64,000 bases of DNA from Sweltsa coloradensis (lineage: Eukaryota; Arthropoda; Insecta; Plecoptera; Chloroperlidae). Of this stretch, positions 23,485 through 35,545 are shown in pieces. A model generated the notes under the pieces. It had not been told where the DNA came from, searched no databases, and saw only the letters and a program-made list of their open reading frames with translations. The stretch covers positions 372,001-436,000 of the forward strand of contig JAMZAV010000050.1 of the NCBI GenBank assembly GCA_024449915.1, in the 5' to 3' direction. A program made the translations under genes and the position numbers. The first letter of the stretch is position 1. Each line of letters begins with the position of its first letter.

Positions 23485-23857
23485 ACACACATAACAAAAA
23501 CTTGTAGAAATACAGCCAAACCTTACACACTCAAAAGGAATGAGATCTAAAAAAGGGCCAAGCTCATCTACCCTTCCACATAAACGTACAGTGTCCCATA
23601 ACAGCATCCTCGAAAAGCTTGGCAAAATAGAATTTGCGATTATTAATTTAACGTAATAGTTTATCCAAGTTCTTTTTTTCTAATTAATTTAAACGTAATA
23701 ACATGCAAATTCTATTTTGCCAAGCTTTTCGAGGATGCTGTTATGGGGCACTGTACGTTTATGTGGAAGGGTAGATGAGCTTGGCCCTTTTTTAGATCTC
23801 ATTCCTTTTGAGTGTGTAAGGTTTGGCTGTATTTCTACAAGTTTTTGTTATGTGTGT
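23485..23857. repeat. Long near-perfect palindrome (153-bp arms, 67-bp spacer)
   Basis: Left arm 23485-23637 (ACACACATAACAAAAACTTG ... TAGAATTTGC) is the reverse complement of 23705-23857, with one mismatch seen (CAGTGTCCCAT versus CAGTGCCCCAT). The spacer has a direct repeat of TAATTTAAACGTAATA type. No coding content; a transcript would fold into a long hairpin. Confidence 0.92.
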
Positions 23858-25064
23858 GATCTCATTACTTTTTCAAGTTCCATTACAAAATTATTTGCTA
23901 AAATATAATATTTTTATCAAAGTTGATTTAAATTCTATGGTATTAGCAGTAACAATATAGGATGTAAAATATCTAGACCCGGATTCATGTACATCCTGGG
24001 TATAGGTGGTATAACCACGGTATAAGGACGGTATAAGGACTGGACCCCAATTCTTGAGTTCGTGGGAGATGAGTTGAAAACGCAATTTGAAAACGAAGTC
24101 GTTTTCGTTTTCGAAGGAATTGGTATTCTTGAACGGTATCGTGGAAAACGTCATGGGTTGTGAGTTGAAAGCATTGATATTAATTAAACCCCTATAGTAG
24201 GCTAGATTAGCAGTCTCCTATACCTCCGCACAGGCGCGAGCGTAGCAAATTGAAGACTCAACCGGCCCATTTCAAGATGGCGATTTGGTGTTTTAATTTA
24301 TGCTTTTTTAATGCAATAAAGTATTTTACTGGATTGTTTGATATGGTTTTAGCTTGTGCAGCATGGTATTAAACAAAAGAAACAATACGAAGTGATTGCA
24401 TAAGGGAATTTAGTAATCATTTGGTGTTAAAGGCTAGTATGCTTACCTGTCAACCTGGCGGCAATCTTGAGAACTATTTGGCCACAAATCGCTCCCATTT
24501 GATTAACATGTAAACTGTCATTTTAAGATGGCTTCTAATTGAACCTGAAGTGGACCACCGACTGCTGGTCTAGCCAATTATATAGGATGTCTATGGTTGA
24601 AAGAGTATCACGAAATCCAAACACTTTAAAAAGATTTGCGTATAGCAAAGAGCTCGAAAAAGTTCTATATTTATTCTAGATGGCAGTGCCTTCATAAACG
24701 CGGGCCAATCGAAAGACAAGTTGTATGAAATGATTTGATTGTTGCAATTATGTAAAAAAAAACAGTTGAGCAAGTTCATGATATCAGAACAATGTTGTGC
24801 TGGCATAGGGTTGGCTAGGCTTGTCAAACATGTAATGTAAGTATGAATTTTACTAGTCCTATAGCCAAATGGAACTTTAGACCTACACTTTTGCATTATA
24901 AATAATTTTCCACATCTGGGCCTAGGCCAGGGACGGTTTCTGATTTGTTTTATGAGAGTATAATGACACCTTTTCTCGTTCCACACAAAGAAGAAAATTT
25001 TAAATGTCCGCTATTTGTTTACGTATCGCACTTTCCCGCCTAACTCTGCTTATACCGTCAACAA
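23858..25064. other. Nothing recognised
   Basis: AT-rich sequence. The minus-strand frame at 24591-24986 has no identifiable domain or coding composition. Confidence 0.45.
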
Positions 25065-25250
25065 GTGTCAAGTAACTATGGTTACTTGTTGATTGTATGC
25101 CAAGTGTTTAAGGCTTATTTTAAAACCTTTATTTGGAAGCCTTCCAACAAACTTTTCAACTTTTTTTTTCAAAAGAGACTATATTTCTATAACCTTAATG
25201 TCCATGTAAAATATGAACATTGTAGTCCCACCCGTCTGGTCAGAATCGCG
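25065..25250 (-). mobile_element. Internal fragment of the Helitron-like subfamily B
   Basis: In reverse: TATAACCTTAATGTCCATGT, AATATGAACATTGTAG, CCCACCCGTCTGGTCAGAAT. These are the complement of the interior of the elements at 49486-50059 and 50827-51419. Both termini are missing. Confidence 0.6.
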
Positions 25251-25261
25251 GGCCGACGTAT

Positions 25262-25318
25262 TAGATGTTAGCAGTAGCAGTAGTAGGCAGTAGTAGGCAG
25301 TAGTAGGCAGTAGCTAAC
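25262..25318. repeat. Short tandem repeat (AGTAGGC-type)
   Basis: GCAGTAGTAGGCAGTAGTAG units in tandem, bracketed by the small inverted pair GATGTTAGC / GCTAACATC. Confidence 0.85.
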
Positions 25319-28190
25319 ATCCTTAAAGTGATTTTGAGCATGTTTCAAGCCATTTTTTCACCAAGAAGGAATAATCGTACCCCAATAAAATTTGGCATGT
25401 GTTGTCAGGTACCTAAATCCCCTCGATTGTGATAGTTTTCAAGTTCACATCACGTTACATGACGGCTGGGTAACACCTCGAAATCACCCCAACTCTGCTT
25501 GGTGTATCAGGTGCTTGAGTGTGTAGCGCACCGCGGCTTGGCTGCGGCGCCCTAACGGGCACCTAGACTAGTTCTAAGGATTAAAAATCACTATATCAAA
25601 ATATCATATTCATAACTGACTGAATTGACAATAATATGACTATGTGCACCTATCCGTCATCTGTGATACGAGTTCACTAAACTGTCTGTCTGTTTGGGGG
25701 AATGGTAACTTTAATATTTTAGAACTAATGTTCATCATATCTTCAATCCAATCAAGTGAACAAGACAATAATTACGTAATAAATATAAAATGTCGGAAAT
25801 CTGGTATCAAGTTTGGGCGCAAAACTTCCTTTTTATTAGAAGTTCAACGTTTTTCATTAACTTTTCCCATAACTTTTGATTTATTGCTACCTATATAACA
25901 TAATACTTAATAATCCTTGTCAAAGTCGATGTCAAACTTTCTCGTCGGCGAAGTGAATTAGTTTGACGTCTAGCTCTGACGTCACCAGTGTTCCAGGGGG
26001 CTGGGGGGATTTCCTTACCTCACGTGTCGCCTACACGCGTGAAACATGCAACACGCACACATAGCCTTAATCCGGGCAGCATTACCGAGGCAAAGTCTGG
26101 GACTATATGTCTGCGTGCGTAGCCCGGGATTAAGATTATCAAATAGGCCACATACATTTTTATACATCTTTTAAACCTTATTGATATTCCTTCCAACCCT
26201 TTATTATCTATATTCAAATTTGTGTAAGTCGGGCCTACTTATTAAAACTGTCCCCAGTCCGCCACTGTTGCGCTGCTAATGAAGCCAGATTCCGCGGGAA
26301 AGGACGTTGAGGTCGGCGATCAATGCGGCTCGCGTGCGGTGCGTTATTAGCTTAGTTTCGAGAGAAGAAGAAAAAGAAGAAGAAGAAAGTTTGGAACTTG
26401 AAGAAAACAGTCAAATATCAATCTAAATATAGAACTCCAACTTACAAGGGTATTTGTTTTTCGATAACTCGTCTTTTCGCTGCTAGATTCACACGGCACC
26501 ATTTCGTCGGGTCTAAGATCTAAACCAATTACAACTAAATATAGCAATGTTCTAAATATGTCTCTAACGAACTTTGTTTAATGAGATAAACTTCGTTATA
26601 AATAGAAACTATAATTGGATTTGGTTGACGACCATTTGAAGCCTCTAGTATATTTTGCAGTAGACAATATCCACGAAATGGCTTCAAAGCACGAACTCTA
26701 AAGCTCTTGAACTCTAGCCTACATCGTAAACCCGCATCGGATGTAGATATACAAGCATGATTTAGTGCCCGTCTATACCGCGGTTTTATAACCTGCTTGA
26801 ATAACCTATTTTTTTTTCCAAACGCGAAAAATATATGTGTTATAAAACCCCATCACACTTTGCAATATATTTCAGGGCTGTCACTGTCGCATCGATTTTG
26901 AACTGTACAAACGCGAATGGGACGTTGAGAAGAATAAATGAACCTCCCCCAACACGCACGCACTTGTAGTTTATAGCCTGGAGAAGAGACACAAACAAGC
27001 AGCTTACATTCGAGTTCCAGGGACGTATATTGACGAATTGAAGTAGGGTATAGCCCCTCGAATGTCTTCGTGATGTGTGTGGCTTCACTTCACGACCACG
27101 CCGGTACTAGATACAAAACAACGACGACGACGACGACTACAACGACGACGACTACTCCAGCACAATAATATTACTCTGGGAATAGTTGTCAGCAAGAGTC
27201 CACTTAGGCGCAGCCATGTTGGTTTTATACAACCCGTTGTCATGTAATGTGTAGTTTTGTTGTGTTTGTTGTTGTGTGTTGTTGTTGTTGTTGTTGACCC
27301 GTTGTCATGTAATGTGTTGTTGTTGTTGTTGTTGCATATAGTTGTTGTGGAATGACGACAAACTCCACGGTCAAACCATCAGCGCTGCTTTGGCTGGTGA
27401 AGAATATTTTTATTGTTGGCCATTGGATTTGTTTCTATATATTATATAATATTATATCATCTTGTTGGGTGAATGTATTTTGTAGTTGATGCTTCATATA
27501 ATGTATTGCCCTCGAGTTGGTCCGGGTGCGCGGATATTGGGTCTGGAATGTCCAGGGGCTCGTGTCTGTTAGAAGACTAACACACAGACTCTTCTGCAAC
27601 AATGAAACAAACGACTTGAAATAGAAGTCCAGGTTGTCTGGGATGTCAACAAACTACAACATTGCAATTAATTGTTGAACGAATTGAGACGTTAGCGAAC
27701 GTAGTGATTCCATTCACATTAAAGGCCCTGTGGTTCTCTGCGTGCCAGCTGTGTTGCTTATTGTTTGTGTAGTTGAAATCAGCCGAATCGTGAATTGATT
27801 CGCTTAATTTAGGTATCCGGTACGAGTTTATTGAAACTGCTAAGCACATCAGCAGATTCATTGCGATCTAACTACAAGAAACATAACTGAGAATCACTTC
27901 CAATTTTAGAAATTATTTTAACGACAATGTTTAGATTTGAAAAGATATTTTTTGTTGTTTTTCGCCTGGCCGTGAAATGCCGTGCCCATGCAAGGTCAGT
28001 CGAATGTTGGACGTCAGGTACCCCAAATTACCTCTAGATTGAGTAAACCTGCATATTTTCACGTATTGTACTGGCTATGTTTACCATAGTGCCCTATTGC
28101 CACAGATGATGGACTACCTGGTTATATGCATTTCAAAACATGTTTAATTATTTTTGAAATACAATCTAGAAATTACAAAATCTTTCCCGA
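25319..28190. other. No gene recognised; simple repeats
   Basis: Contains AAG-type (26365-26390), ACG/ACT (27118-27150) and TTG (27250-27340) microsatellites, with CCCGTTGTCATGTAATGTGT present twice around the TTG tracts. Two frames over about 80 codons look like chance. Confidence 0.45.
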
Positions 28191-28192
28191 CC

Positions 28193-28245
28193 ATTGAACC
28201 CACGTCTCCCACATATCGGCTACAAGGGCGCCTTAGCCAACTAGA
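28193..28245 (-). mobile_element. Degenerate tRNA-like fragment
   Basis: Reverse complement reads TCTAGTTGGCTAAGGCGCCC (A-box-like) and GACGTGGGTTCAATGG (B-box-like). It abuts the TA-flanked MITE. No intact cloverleaf, so probably a SINE head. Confidence 0.35.
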
Positions 28246-28248
28246 CTA

Positions 28249-28525
28249 GGGAAACGCCAAAGTAGTAGTTGAGTAGTTGAGTGAGCGAGTCATGTTGTGA
28301 GTACCCGAGAACATTTGCATTTAAGTTTGATTATATTCGTATAAATAATAGTTTTTTAAAGTTTAGTTGGTATACGGGGACGGGCGCGTCAACTGTAAGG
28401 TCATAATGCGCCTCTCTAGCCTATGATAGGCTAGGTAGGCCTAAGGTAGGGGGAAGAAAAGTAATGTAATCGGGTACTCAACACATGGCTCACTCACTCG
28501 TTTAACAACGACTTTGGCGTTTCCC
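28249..28525. mobile_element. TA-flanked foldback MITE
   Basis: Inverted ends GGGAAACGCCAAAGT / ACTTTGGCGTTTCCC, flanked by TA on both sides (28247-28248 and 28526-28527). The inverted similarity continues inward (GAGTGAGCGAGTCAT ... ATGGCTCACTCACTC; GTACCCGA / TCGGGTAC). TA duplication suggests a Tc1/mariner-type mover. 277 bp, non-coding. Confidence 0.6.
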
Positions 28526-29041
28526 TAGTTTATATGCAATAAAATCTAAAAGGTTGCGCCCATACAGAATCAACTCAACAGTTCAAATTTGACCCTTGCA
28601 AATTCACAAAACAAAATGTCAACACTTTAATTGTTATAAGTTGATAGTTGATGTGGCTTGACTTTTATTTCTATAATGTTTCATTGTTGTTGTATAGAGT
28701 GTAATCTGAGACCCTTTGAGTTCGGCTTGCCGGTGCCGGGCACCGAACCAACGACCTACAGCAGAGCTTCACACCTGACTGTCTGCTCCTTCCTTGAGCA
28801 ACATTTAGCGTTGCTACACTAATCTAGATACAGAACTGTTGCCAGAAACCGACCGATCTGTCCCTGAAACCGATGTGTGTACTGATCTGCAAGGCTGTGA
28901 CATTGCATCCGAGTTAACTTATTGCTGCGTGTTTGCTTCTCATTTAACACTTCATACCTGCTACTACATCGGCTCGTTCAAATGAGCTCCTATCAGACCC
29001 CATGGTGTCAGTTTTAGAGTAAAATATGGTTTTTAAATACT

Positions 29042-29232
29042 GATAGTGACGGGGTTAGAGAGCGTAAAGCACGAAACTCTGATTCTCGAGGTGACGGGTT
29101 CGAATCCTGTGACAGGAAAACCTGACTGAAAGTTTTAATGCAAGGGATTGAGTCCTCTTAAAACAACCCTCGGACAGCCCTTTACAAATTGTCCTAATTC
29201 CGAAATACCTATAGTTAAACATGCATGGCCAG
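29042..29232 (+). mobile_element. SINE family 1 copy
   Basis: Head with GTAAAGCACGAAACTCTGAT and B box GGGTTCGAATCCTG, then GCAAGGGATTGAGTCCTCTT and ACAAATTGTCCTAATTCCG. It lacks the AAGAGGGGCAT 3' part. 28526-29041 upstream shows nothing recognised apart from a possible reverse tRNA-like stretch at 28735-28790. Confidence 0.7.
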
Positions 29233-29296
29233 ATTTTCCATGAGATTTTTTTTATATTTAAAAAATTAATATTCTGATAGATTGTTATAATAATTT

Positions 29297-29492
29297 TTAG
29301 TGGTGCAAAGCCCCTCTTCAGTGTCTAACTTTAGGTATATGTTGCGGATAGGACAATTGTGAAGGGATGTTCGAGGGCTGTTTAAGAGAACTCAATCCTT
29401 TGCATTCGCATTAACGACTGAGGAAAACGGCGGGAAAAACTTCAGTCAGGATTGCCATTCTCGACGGGATCCAGGACCTCCCGAATCTGTTA
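29297..29492 (-). mobile_element. SINE family 1 copy, reverse
   Basis: GCCCCTCTTCAGTGTCTAAC, GGATAGGACAATTGTGAAGG, CGAGGGCTGTTTAAGAGAAC, TCAATCCTTTGCATTCGCAT and TTCAGTCAGGATTGCCATTC are the complete reverse body. It faces the 29042 copy tail to tail, about 65 bp apart. Confidence 0.75.
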
Positions 29493-29846
29493 GTTAATAA
29501 GATGAAATTGATTAAGAAACAAACAATAATTTCAAAACTCCATGCGGTCTGGGGGATGTCCTCTGACGTCTCCCCATGTAGGGCAATGCCTTAGACGAAT
29601 GAGTGAGATAATGGTTACATTGAAACTTATAATTTTTGGGTTAAAATTCTTGTTTTCCCTCACATTCAGTTCCAAACAAAACGTATTCAATGATGAGTTT
29701 CTCCTTCGTGTACTTTGATTCGTTATCGCTCCAAACGTTGCATCTGCTCACACCTACACAGAGAGGATTACGATCAGAAACCACGTTCACTTTCCACGAA
29801 CCACGTTACTGAACACCTAACAGATTTATCTGCAGCTCCTCCTAAC

Positions 29847-30163
29847 AAGACTAAGAACGTTGCATCATCCATGCAGAGAACGATCGACACGTTTCCTGTA
29901 CTCCACGCAACCCGCGTCACGTGAACGCTAGCAAGATTATCTGGCGCTCCCCCAACAGAACTGGTGCTCCTCACATAGCCTGCACCAGAAGATACGATAA
30001 AACATACTTTTCCACGAACATTGTTACTGAGCCAGCAGTTATTGCGCCCTCCCAGCCCCCCCCCAAACAAAAACACAAAGACTACTTACGACCACTTATG
30101 ACCCTCGTTTCTGCAGTCTCCTAACAAGACTAAGAATACGTTGCATCATCCATGCAGAGAACG
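29847..30163. repeat. Direct repeat pair, about 275 bp apart
   Basis: CTAACAAGACTAAGAA(TA)CGTTGCATCATCCATGCAGAGAACG occurs at about 29843-29882 and 30120-30163, each followed by a TTTC(C/T)TGTACTC-type stretch. The frames on both strands here are shadows of the repeat. Nothing else seen in 29493-29842. Confidence 0.75.
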
Positions 30164-30201
30164 GCTGACTATTTCTTGTACTCTGCAAGCATTGCCCGCG
30201 C

Positions 30202-30391
30202 CAGTGGAGTAACTGCTAAGAATAAAAATAAAATCTGGGGCTACGCGCCCCAGACCCGCAATGCCTGGGGGCGTCCCCCATAGTCCATGCACCCATTGTA
30301 CAACGATAAACATACTTTTCCCGAAACAAATTGTTTAATGGGCAAAGTTGCCCCCCCCCCCCAACAAAAAACAAAGACAGTTACGCCACTG
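30202..30391. mobile_element. Possible hAT-type MITE
   Basis: Inverted ends CAGTGGAGTAACTG / CAGTTACGCCACTG with an internal C run, 190 bp. The 8-bp flanks (GCCCGCGC and TGCAGCCT) do not match, so the target duplication is lost or the ends are misjudged. Confidence 0.5.
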
Positions 30392-30639
30392 TGCAGCCTG
30401 CTTGTTCAAGGTGAGAGAAATATACACGGTAAGTGTCGTATTTCCCACTTAGAATTACCTCGGGAACAATCGATTTATTGTTCGTGTTCGTAATTCTGCT
30501 GATCGACAAGATTACAAATCTTAATAATCGATCAACACAATATTATCATGAACCTTGACTCAAGGGGTTTCAACTACAGTACACAAATATATACTTATGG
30601 TGTTTGTGTATCAATATAGTGCAAATCTGCATTTATAGA

Positions 30640-30725
30640 TTATTAAATAAATAATAAATAATAAGTAAATAAATTGTATTTAGAGTCTACCCACTCAGTT
30701 ATATAACTGATTTTCAGTGGGGGAC
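30640..30725 (-). repeat. Dispersed hairpin repeat, copy 2
   Basis: Reverse copy of 22496-22565: AATAATAAGTAAATAAATTG tail, TTTAGAGTCTACCCACTCAG, TTATATAACTGATTTTCAGTGGG. Confidence 0.65.
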
Positions 30726-31624
30726 AGTTGTTTCATACCTCATTATATTCAGGCGAATAGGAAGGGGGGATGGGGGTAACCCCCCCTTCTCCCTGTGCCC
30801 CTCCCCCGTTCATAACTACGGCTGCAACTGACAACACTAGTTGCAGTCATTACACTAGGGTGTGCATACTTGTGGCTAGTTGTGTTTACAGCATCCAGAA
30901 ACAAACAGTTCTTATCATCCCCCCCCCCCCCACTCAAAAACATTTCCCACCGCCCGATCATAACATTTGCATGCCATTGATTACATACAACTGTGTTTCC
31001 AACTTCCTCTAGCACTGTTCCTTCTTCCTGCCACCCCCTCTCAAAATTTAGAAAACAAATTACATTTGTATTAATAGCAAATTATTACGAGCTAACGAAA
31101 TCTCGGGGTGGATAAAGTATAATTATCACTCCCTTCCTAATTAACCACCATAGAAAAAAGTGAATTGCTTGGATGGAATGATGTTTTTAAACTCAATTAG
31201 AATCGTCAGCTCGCTTTCGGTTTCTTTGATCCCTGTTTCGACGCCGAGCAGTTATTAATTACTAATCACCCTAGCTCATATAGAGTGAACCTCGTTGAAC
31301 CCACGCAGGCAGCAAGGGGTGCTAGGCCTAACCCGAGTCAGCGACCCGGAAGAAGCGACTTGTCCCACGATCGATGCCTGGCTGTTACGCCGAGCCTACA
31401 CCGCATCCGTTTCACTTACAAACTCACGTACATGGTGAATTATTGTCAAGATATCTCTTGTTAAAAGAAATGGTCTTTGGGGAGCGCTAGAAGCCAGTAA
31501 TTAATACATTTACTGCATACGCATCGGAAAGAAACTTCAGAAATAGAAACTTTTAATATACCTTTTTAAATTTATTTACGCACGATTTGAAACACTTTTT
31601 TAGACTCTTTCTTAGCACATGTAG
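30726..31624. other. No gene recognised; C-run-rich
   Basis: Poly-C runs (for example 30920-30931) and overlapping chance frames at 30749-31015. 31280-31430 is more GC-rich and unassigned. Confidence 0.45.
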
Positions 31625-31956
31625 CAGTGGCGTAGGAACCGGGGGAGGGGGGGGGGCAGGGGGTAAACTAACGTGAGTTAAATATTAATCCCAGAAACAT
31701 ACGCACATACACTTATACAATTCGACAGTTACCTTGGAAAACGAATATGTTTGCATGTATACTTCATTACGAAAAAAATAGGTTGAAATTTACTAAAATG
31801 GGCCTCTTTACGTCCAATTTTTTAGTTTTTAGATCGCAGATAGTTGCTGTGAAACATCGTTTACAGAGTCCCCCATGACGAAATAACTGTAGTGATGGTG
31901 AGAGTCCCCCCCCCCCCCACCCCCCTCCGAACTTTCAAAACGTTCCTTCGCGCCTG
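31625..31956. mobile_element. Possible decayed hAT-type element
   Basis: Left end CAGTGGCGTAGGAACCGGGG; the right end in reverse reads CAGGCGCGAAGGAACG, a diverged match. Flanks ACATGTAG and GCAGGTAG agree at 6 of 8 positions. Poly-G inside the left end and poly-C inside the right. Confidence 0.45.
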
Positions 31957-32508
31957 GCAGGTAGCGAGCATTGACAGATATCAACAAAAGCCAAAATACG
32001 CGAACCTTATTTTCAGAATAATTTTATTCCAGTAAGTAAATATTCATCATAATATTAAATATTCAATAATATATATATTTTCGAAGATGCGTTTAGGCAC
32101 CAAACACCTATGCTTCATTTCTAAACACTACAAGTAACATGTTACAAATACAAACCACGTGACCACTTTAATCTAATGAAAACACAACATTCTTACGCTC
32201 GGTAATTTCTTGCACGATGACGGTGCTTTCATTAATTACTTGCAAATTATATGGATACATTTTCCAGTATTTAATGCGGCATTCTTGTAATTGCAGAGTG
32301 TAATACCTTCTGCTATGTGTTTATTGAAATAATTATCATAAATTAAGGATACTACAAGAGTCAATAAACTTGTGAAGATTCTATGGTGTATACGCATCAA
32401 AATAATTAAGTTCTTAATCTAATAATATAGGACTAATTAGTTTCTCGAAAGAAAGTTAAAACATAACGAAGCATTATATTTATTTGTTAGCTTTCCTTTA
32501 GGGTCAAG

Positions 32509-32638
32509 GCACGCAGGATCCTCTCATGTCCTAACGAAACTTGCGTATCTACGTTGCAGGATGAGCATGGTCGCACGCAGAATCCTCCCATGTCCTAACG
32601 AAACTTGCGTATCTACGTTGCAGGATGAGCATGGTCGC
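32509..32638. repeat. 65-bp tandem duplication
   Basis: ACGCAG(G/A)ATCCTC(T/C)CATG, then TCCTAACGAAACTTGCGTAT and CTACGTTGCAGGATGAGCAT, then GGTCGC, present twice back to back with two differences. Confidence 0.9.
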
Positions 32639-34813
32639 TTTGATGGATCTTAGAAGCGAATATCTTCTTTGCTTAATATTATATAGCCGCCGACTTTTCA
32701 CTTTATGTTGCGTTGCGTATGAAGAGCATGTGGTCTCGGGAGCTATAGAGATCGAGACTTGGTCGGTACAAACTATATTGATATGAGCTACCACAAAATG
32801 CTTGTGTTATGAAAATGATCTGATATTAGAATTAATGGCTTGATATCATTAGAATAACGATACTCTTGTAAAATAGTTTGCCACGACCAGGGTTCTAGCC
32901 AGGGACCTCCTGTTCAAAGTCACAAACCTCAGCTGCATGGGGTCTTGATCTGGTATCAATACAAGTTGGTTTGTATTGTACTTATTGTGTTATCGTTTAT
33001 CTAATATGAACTGACGGTAAAGTGAGTTAGGAGTTGACCAAACTCAACACAAGTTTATCATAGAGTCAGTTGAGAACTAAACTAACATGTGTGTCTCGAT
33101 TACATTACACCCCTCACGCTTTACAGCTTCCTTGCAGAGGTACCAACACAGTATGACTGAAATATGGAAAACTATGTAGAATATAGTTTTCATTAGTCTT
33201 GTGTCCTGTAGTTGTAGCTGTAACAATCAGTCCGTGACTAGAGCCATGCCTTCAAGAACCTCAAGCAGAAGGCCAGGCAGACAGTTCACCCAGCTGTAAT
33301 AGAATATATCTCACCCCGACCTTCTTGCAGAAAATAGACTTTATGCTATTTTAGGCTAGAACAGTCAACGTATCAGATATCGCCATCCACAGATTATGCC
33401 GATCATACATAACTGATAAGGAATAGATAGGCCCAATCAAAATTATTTTGATGAAATTAAAATATGATAATTTCAAAATTTAGTTCTTTTTATCTTTATT
33501 TAAAAAAATAGAGTATGGTAGGGGATGCTATCCAAACTAAGAGAGATGAAGATGAGAGGAGACGAAGCAAATCTGTTTGGTTAGATGAGATTACTTCATA
33601 ACCAGCTCCAGAGAGCACTAGTGCAATACTACTACTACTCACTTTCATTGATCATCATGTTGAACTAGATAAAGTCGAGCTCGGAAAAGTAAAAGTGAGC
33701 TTTGGGAAGCTTTCCTAGCTGCATGAGATAAACTTTGTATAAGATGCATGTGTGTATTCGAAGTTTTAGATTGTTCCAATCTTAGCGTCAGAATTAAATT
33801 TGACACATTGTATTTAACTTTAATATGCCAACTGAAAAGGTACATGCAGTGCATGCCAAATTACCCTTGAGTGATTGACAGATAAGTTTGCTGCTGCCCA
33901 TTAGTTTTGCTCCAACTTTTAATCAATTAAACCAACATTGCGTGAGTGTGCGTCTATGAAAATATGACGAGCTTCATTCACGCATTGTTTGCTTGTTATT
34001 AACTTTGTAAATATACTCGTGGTCAGTGGTGAAACAGTTTATACAACGTACGCAGTCATCCGGTGACATCCAATTAGCAATAATTAACAAATCAAATAAG
34101 TATTAACTTGGCCGGATAGGGCTGCAGTTTTCGTGTAGAAATCCCCTTCTAGTGTGGCAGAGTAAGAGAGAGCTATGGCTTCGCACAATGTGCGTGCGTG
34201 CGTGTTCGGCCGAGCAACTAGTACGGAAAGAATCCGATCGTTCAGCGACTCTTCATGGTTAAATAGCAGTTTGGGTTGAATTATTACCGGCGTCGTTACG
34301 TTTCGTAATGTCGTCGCTCATTTCCATGGAGATTTAGACAGGAATTAGGAAATTAGTCGCTAAATAAATTTAATTTCATTTCCTTGGTTAGTGAATGTCG
34401 GTCGTTGTCATTGTCTGGCGGATGTTAAGTCACGACCAAGACTTCCTAGTGGTGATGAGTGAGGTTATGTGTGGAGGCGTCTGGGCGTACCAAGCACGCC
34501 GAGAATGGGGAATTAAACTAATGAAGACACATACATAGTTACAAAGATTAATTACGAGGAGTAACAATGGGCGCAATTCCGGACAGAATAATGTGCAGTA
34601 AAACCACGATTTGAACGGTAACCTGGGGTGGTGAAGGTGTATGTGGGTGGAGGGTGGGGGGGGGGGGGGGGGTGAAAGCCCACTCCGCTGTTCGTCAAGT
34701 GAGAGACCCCCTGTAAAATTTCTTTGACAAGTACAATGACAGAATGAAGTGCGAAAAAATATTTTTTACAGCATAACAGTCTAAAATAACAGCAACAAAA
34801 TCATACATGCAAT
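32639..34813. other. No gene recognised
   Basis: Mostly AT-rich. 32880-32950 resembles a reverse tRNA-like SINE head (AGGGTTCTAGCC). A 19-base G run lies near 34655. Frames look like chance. 31957-32508 is likewise featureless. Confidence 0.45.
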
Positions 34814-35537
34814 TAGAGCTGAGCGCGTGTCGTGAGTCACGTGTGACTCACGCGTGACTCACGACATTTATCGTGAGTGTGCGTGAGTGTGGACTAAATG
34901 GAATTAGTCGTGAGTGATTGTGCAAGATACTTGACTCACGCGTGAATCGTGACACGCGTGATTGTGCGTGTCACGTTATCTCTTTGGCTATCAATCGACG
35001 AATAAATACCTTTTCTAGAAATTAGAACCTACCTTCCTACCTTTCTATACCTACCGTACACTTTACCCTATTTCAGTTGTCCTCTTCTCGCGGTTCGTGC
35101 AGTACGTTGCTTGCTATGTTCGGTCAGTTTATGTGTGTGTTTTGCTCATAGTGTTGTATGTGTTGTGATTTGTTTCAAGCTCTGTAGTGTTATTATTTTG
35201 TAAGGTAGGCAGTAGGCACAATAAACAAACATCATATTTCGTTGCTGTTTTAGCCTGTCAGGAATCAGGATACGTCGTGAGTAGTGCTAAAATAACATTT
35301 GTAGGCCTAAAACACATTCATTGTAACTTCATCTGAGTAGTAAAGTCGTGACTTGTGCGTGACTGAATACGATGTGTGACATGGCGTGAGTGCGCTATGG
35401 AAAAATGCATTTTTAGCGTGAGTGTGCGTGAGCGTGTAGCGATAATATCCGTTTGTGCGTGAGTGTGCGTGATCAGAGAATGTTCGCTCGTGATCGTGAC
35501 CCTGCGTGAGTCAAAAGTCACTCAGCGCTCACCTATA
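34814..35537. mobile_element. hAT-type element rich in CGTGAGT motifs
   Basis: Ends TAGAGCTGAGCG and (reverse) TATAGGTGAGCG, flanked on both sides by CATGCAAT (34806-34813 and 35538-35545). Both end regions are packed with CGTGAGTG / CGTGACTCACG motifs, in direct and inverted form (34828-34975 and 35345-35520). 724 bp, no transposase frame. The His/Thr-rich minus-strand frame over the right end is a repeat artefact. Confidence 0.85.
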
Positions 35538-35545
35538 CATGCAAT

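Noticed and set aside
26060..26140. Small inverted pair (TTAATCCGGGC / GCCCGGGATTAA) as a microRNA-like hairpin
   Set aside because: Pairing is short with an unpaired remainder; nothing supports a processed precursor.
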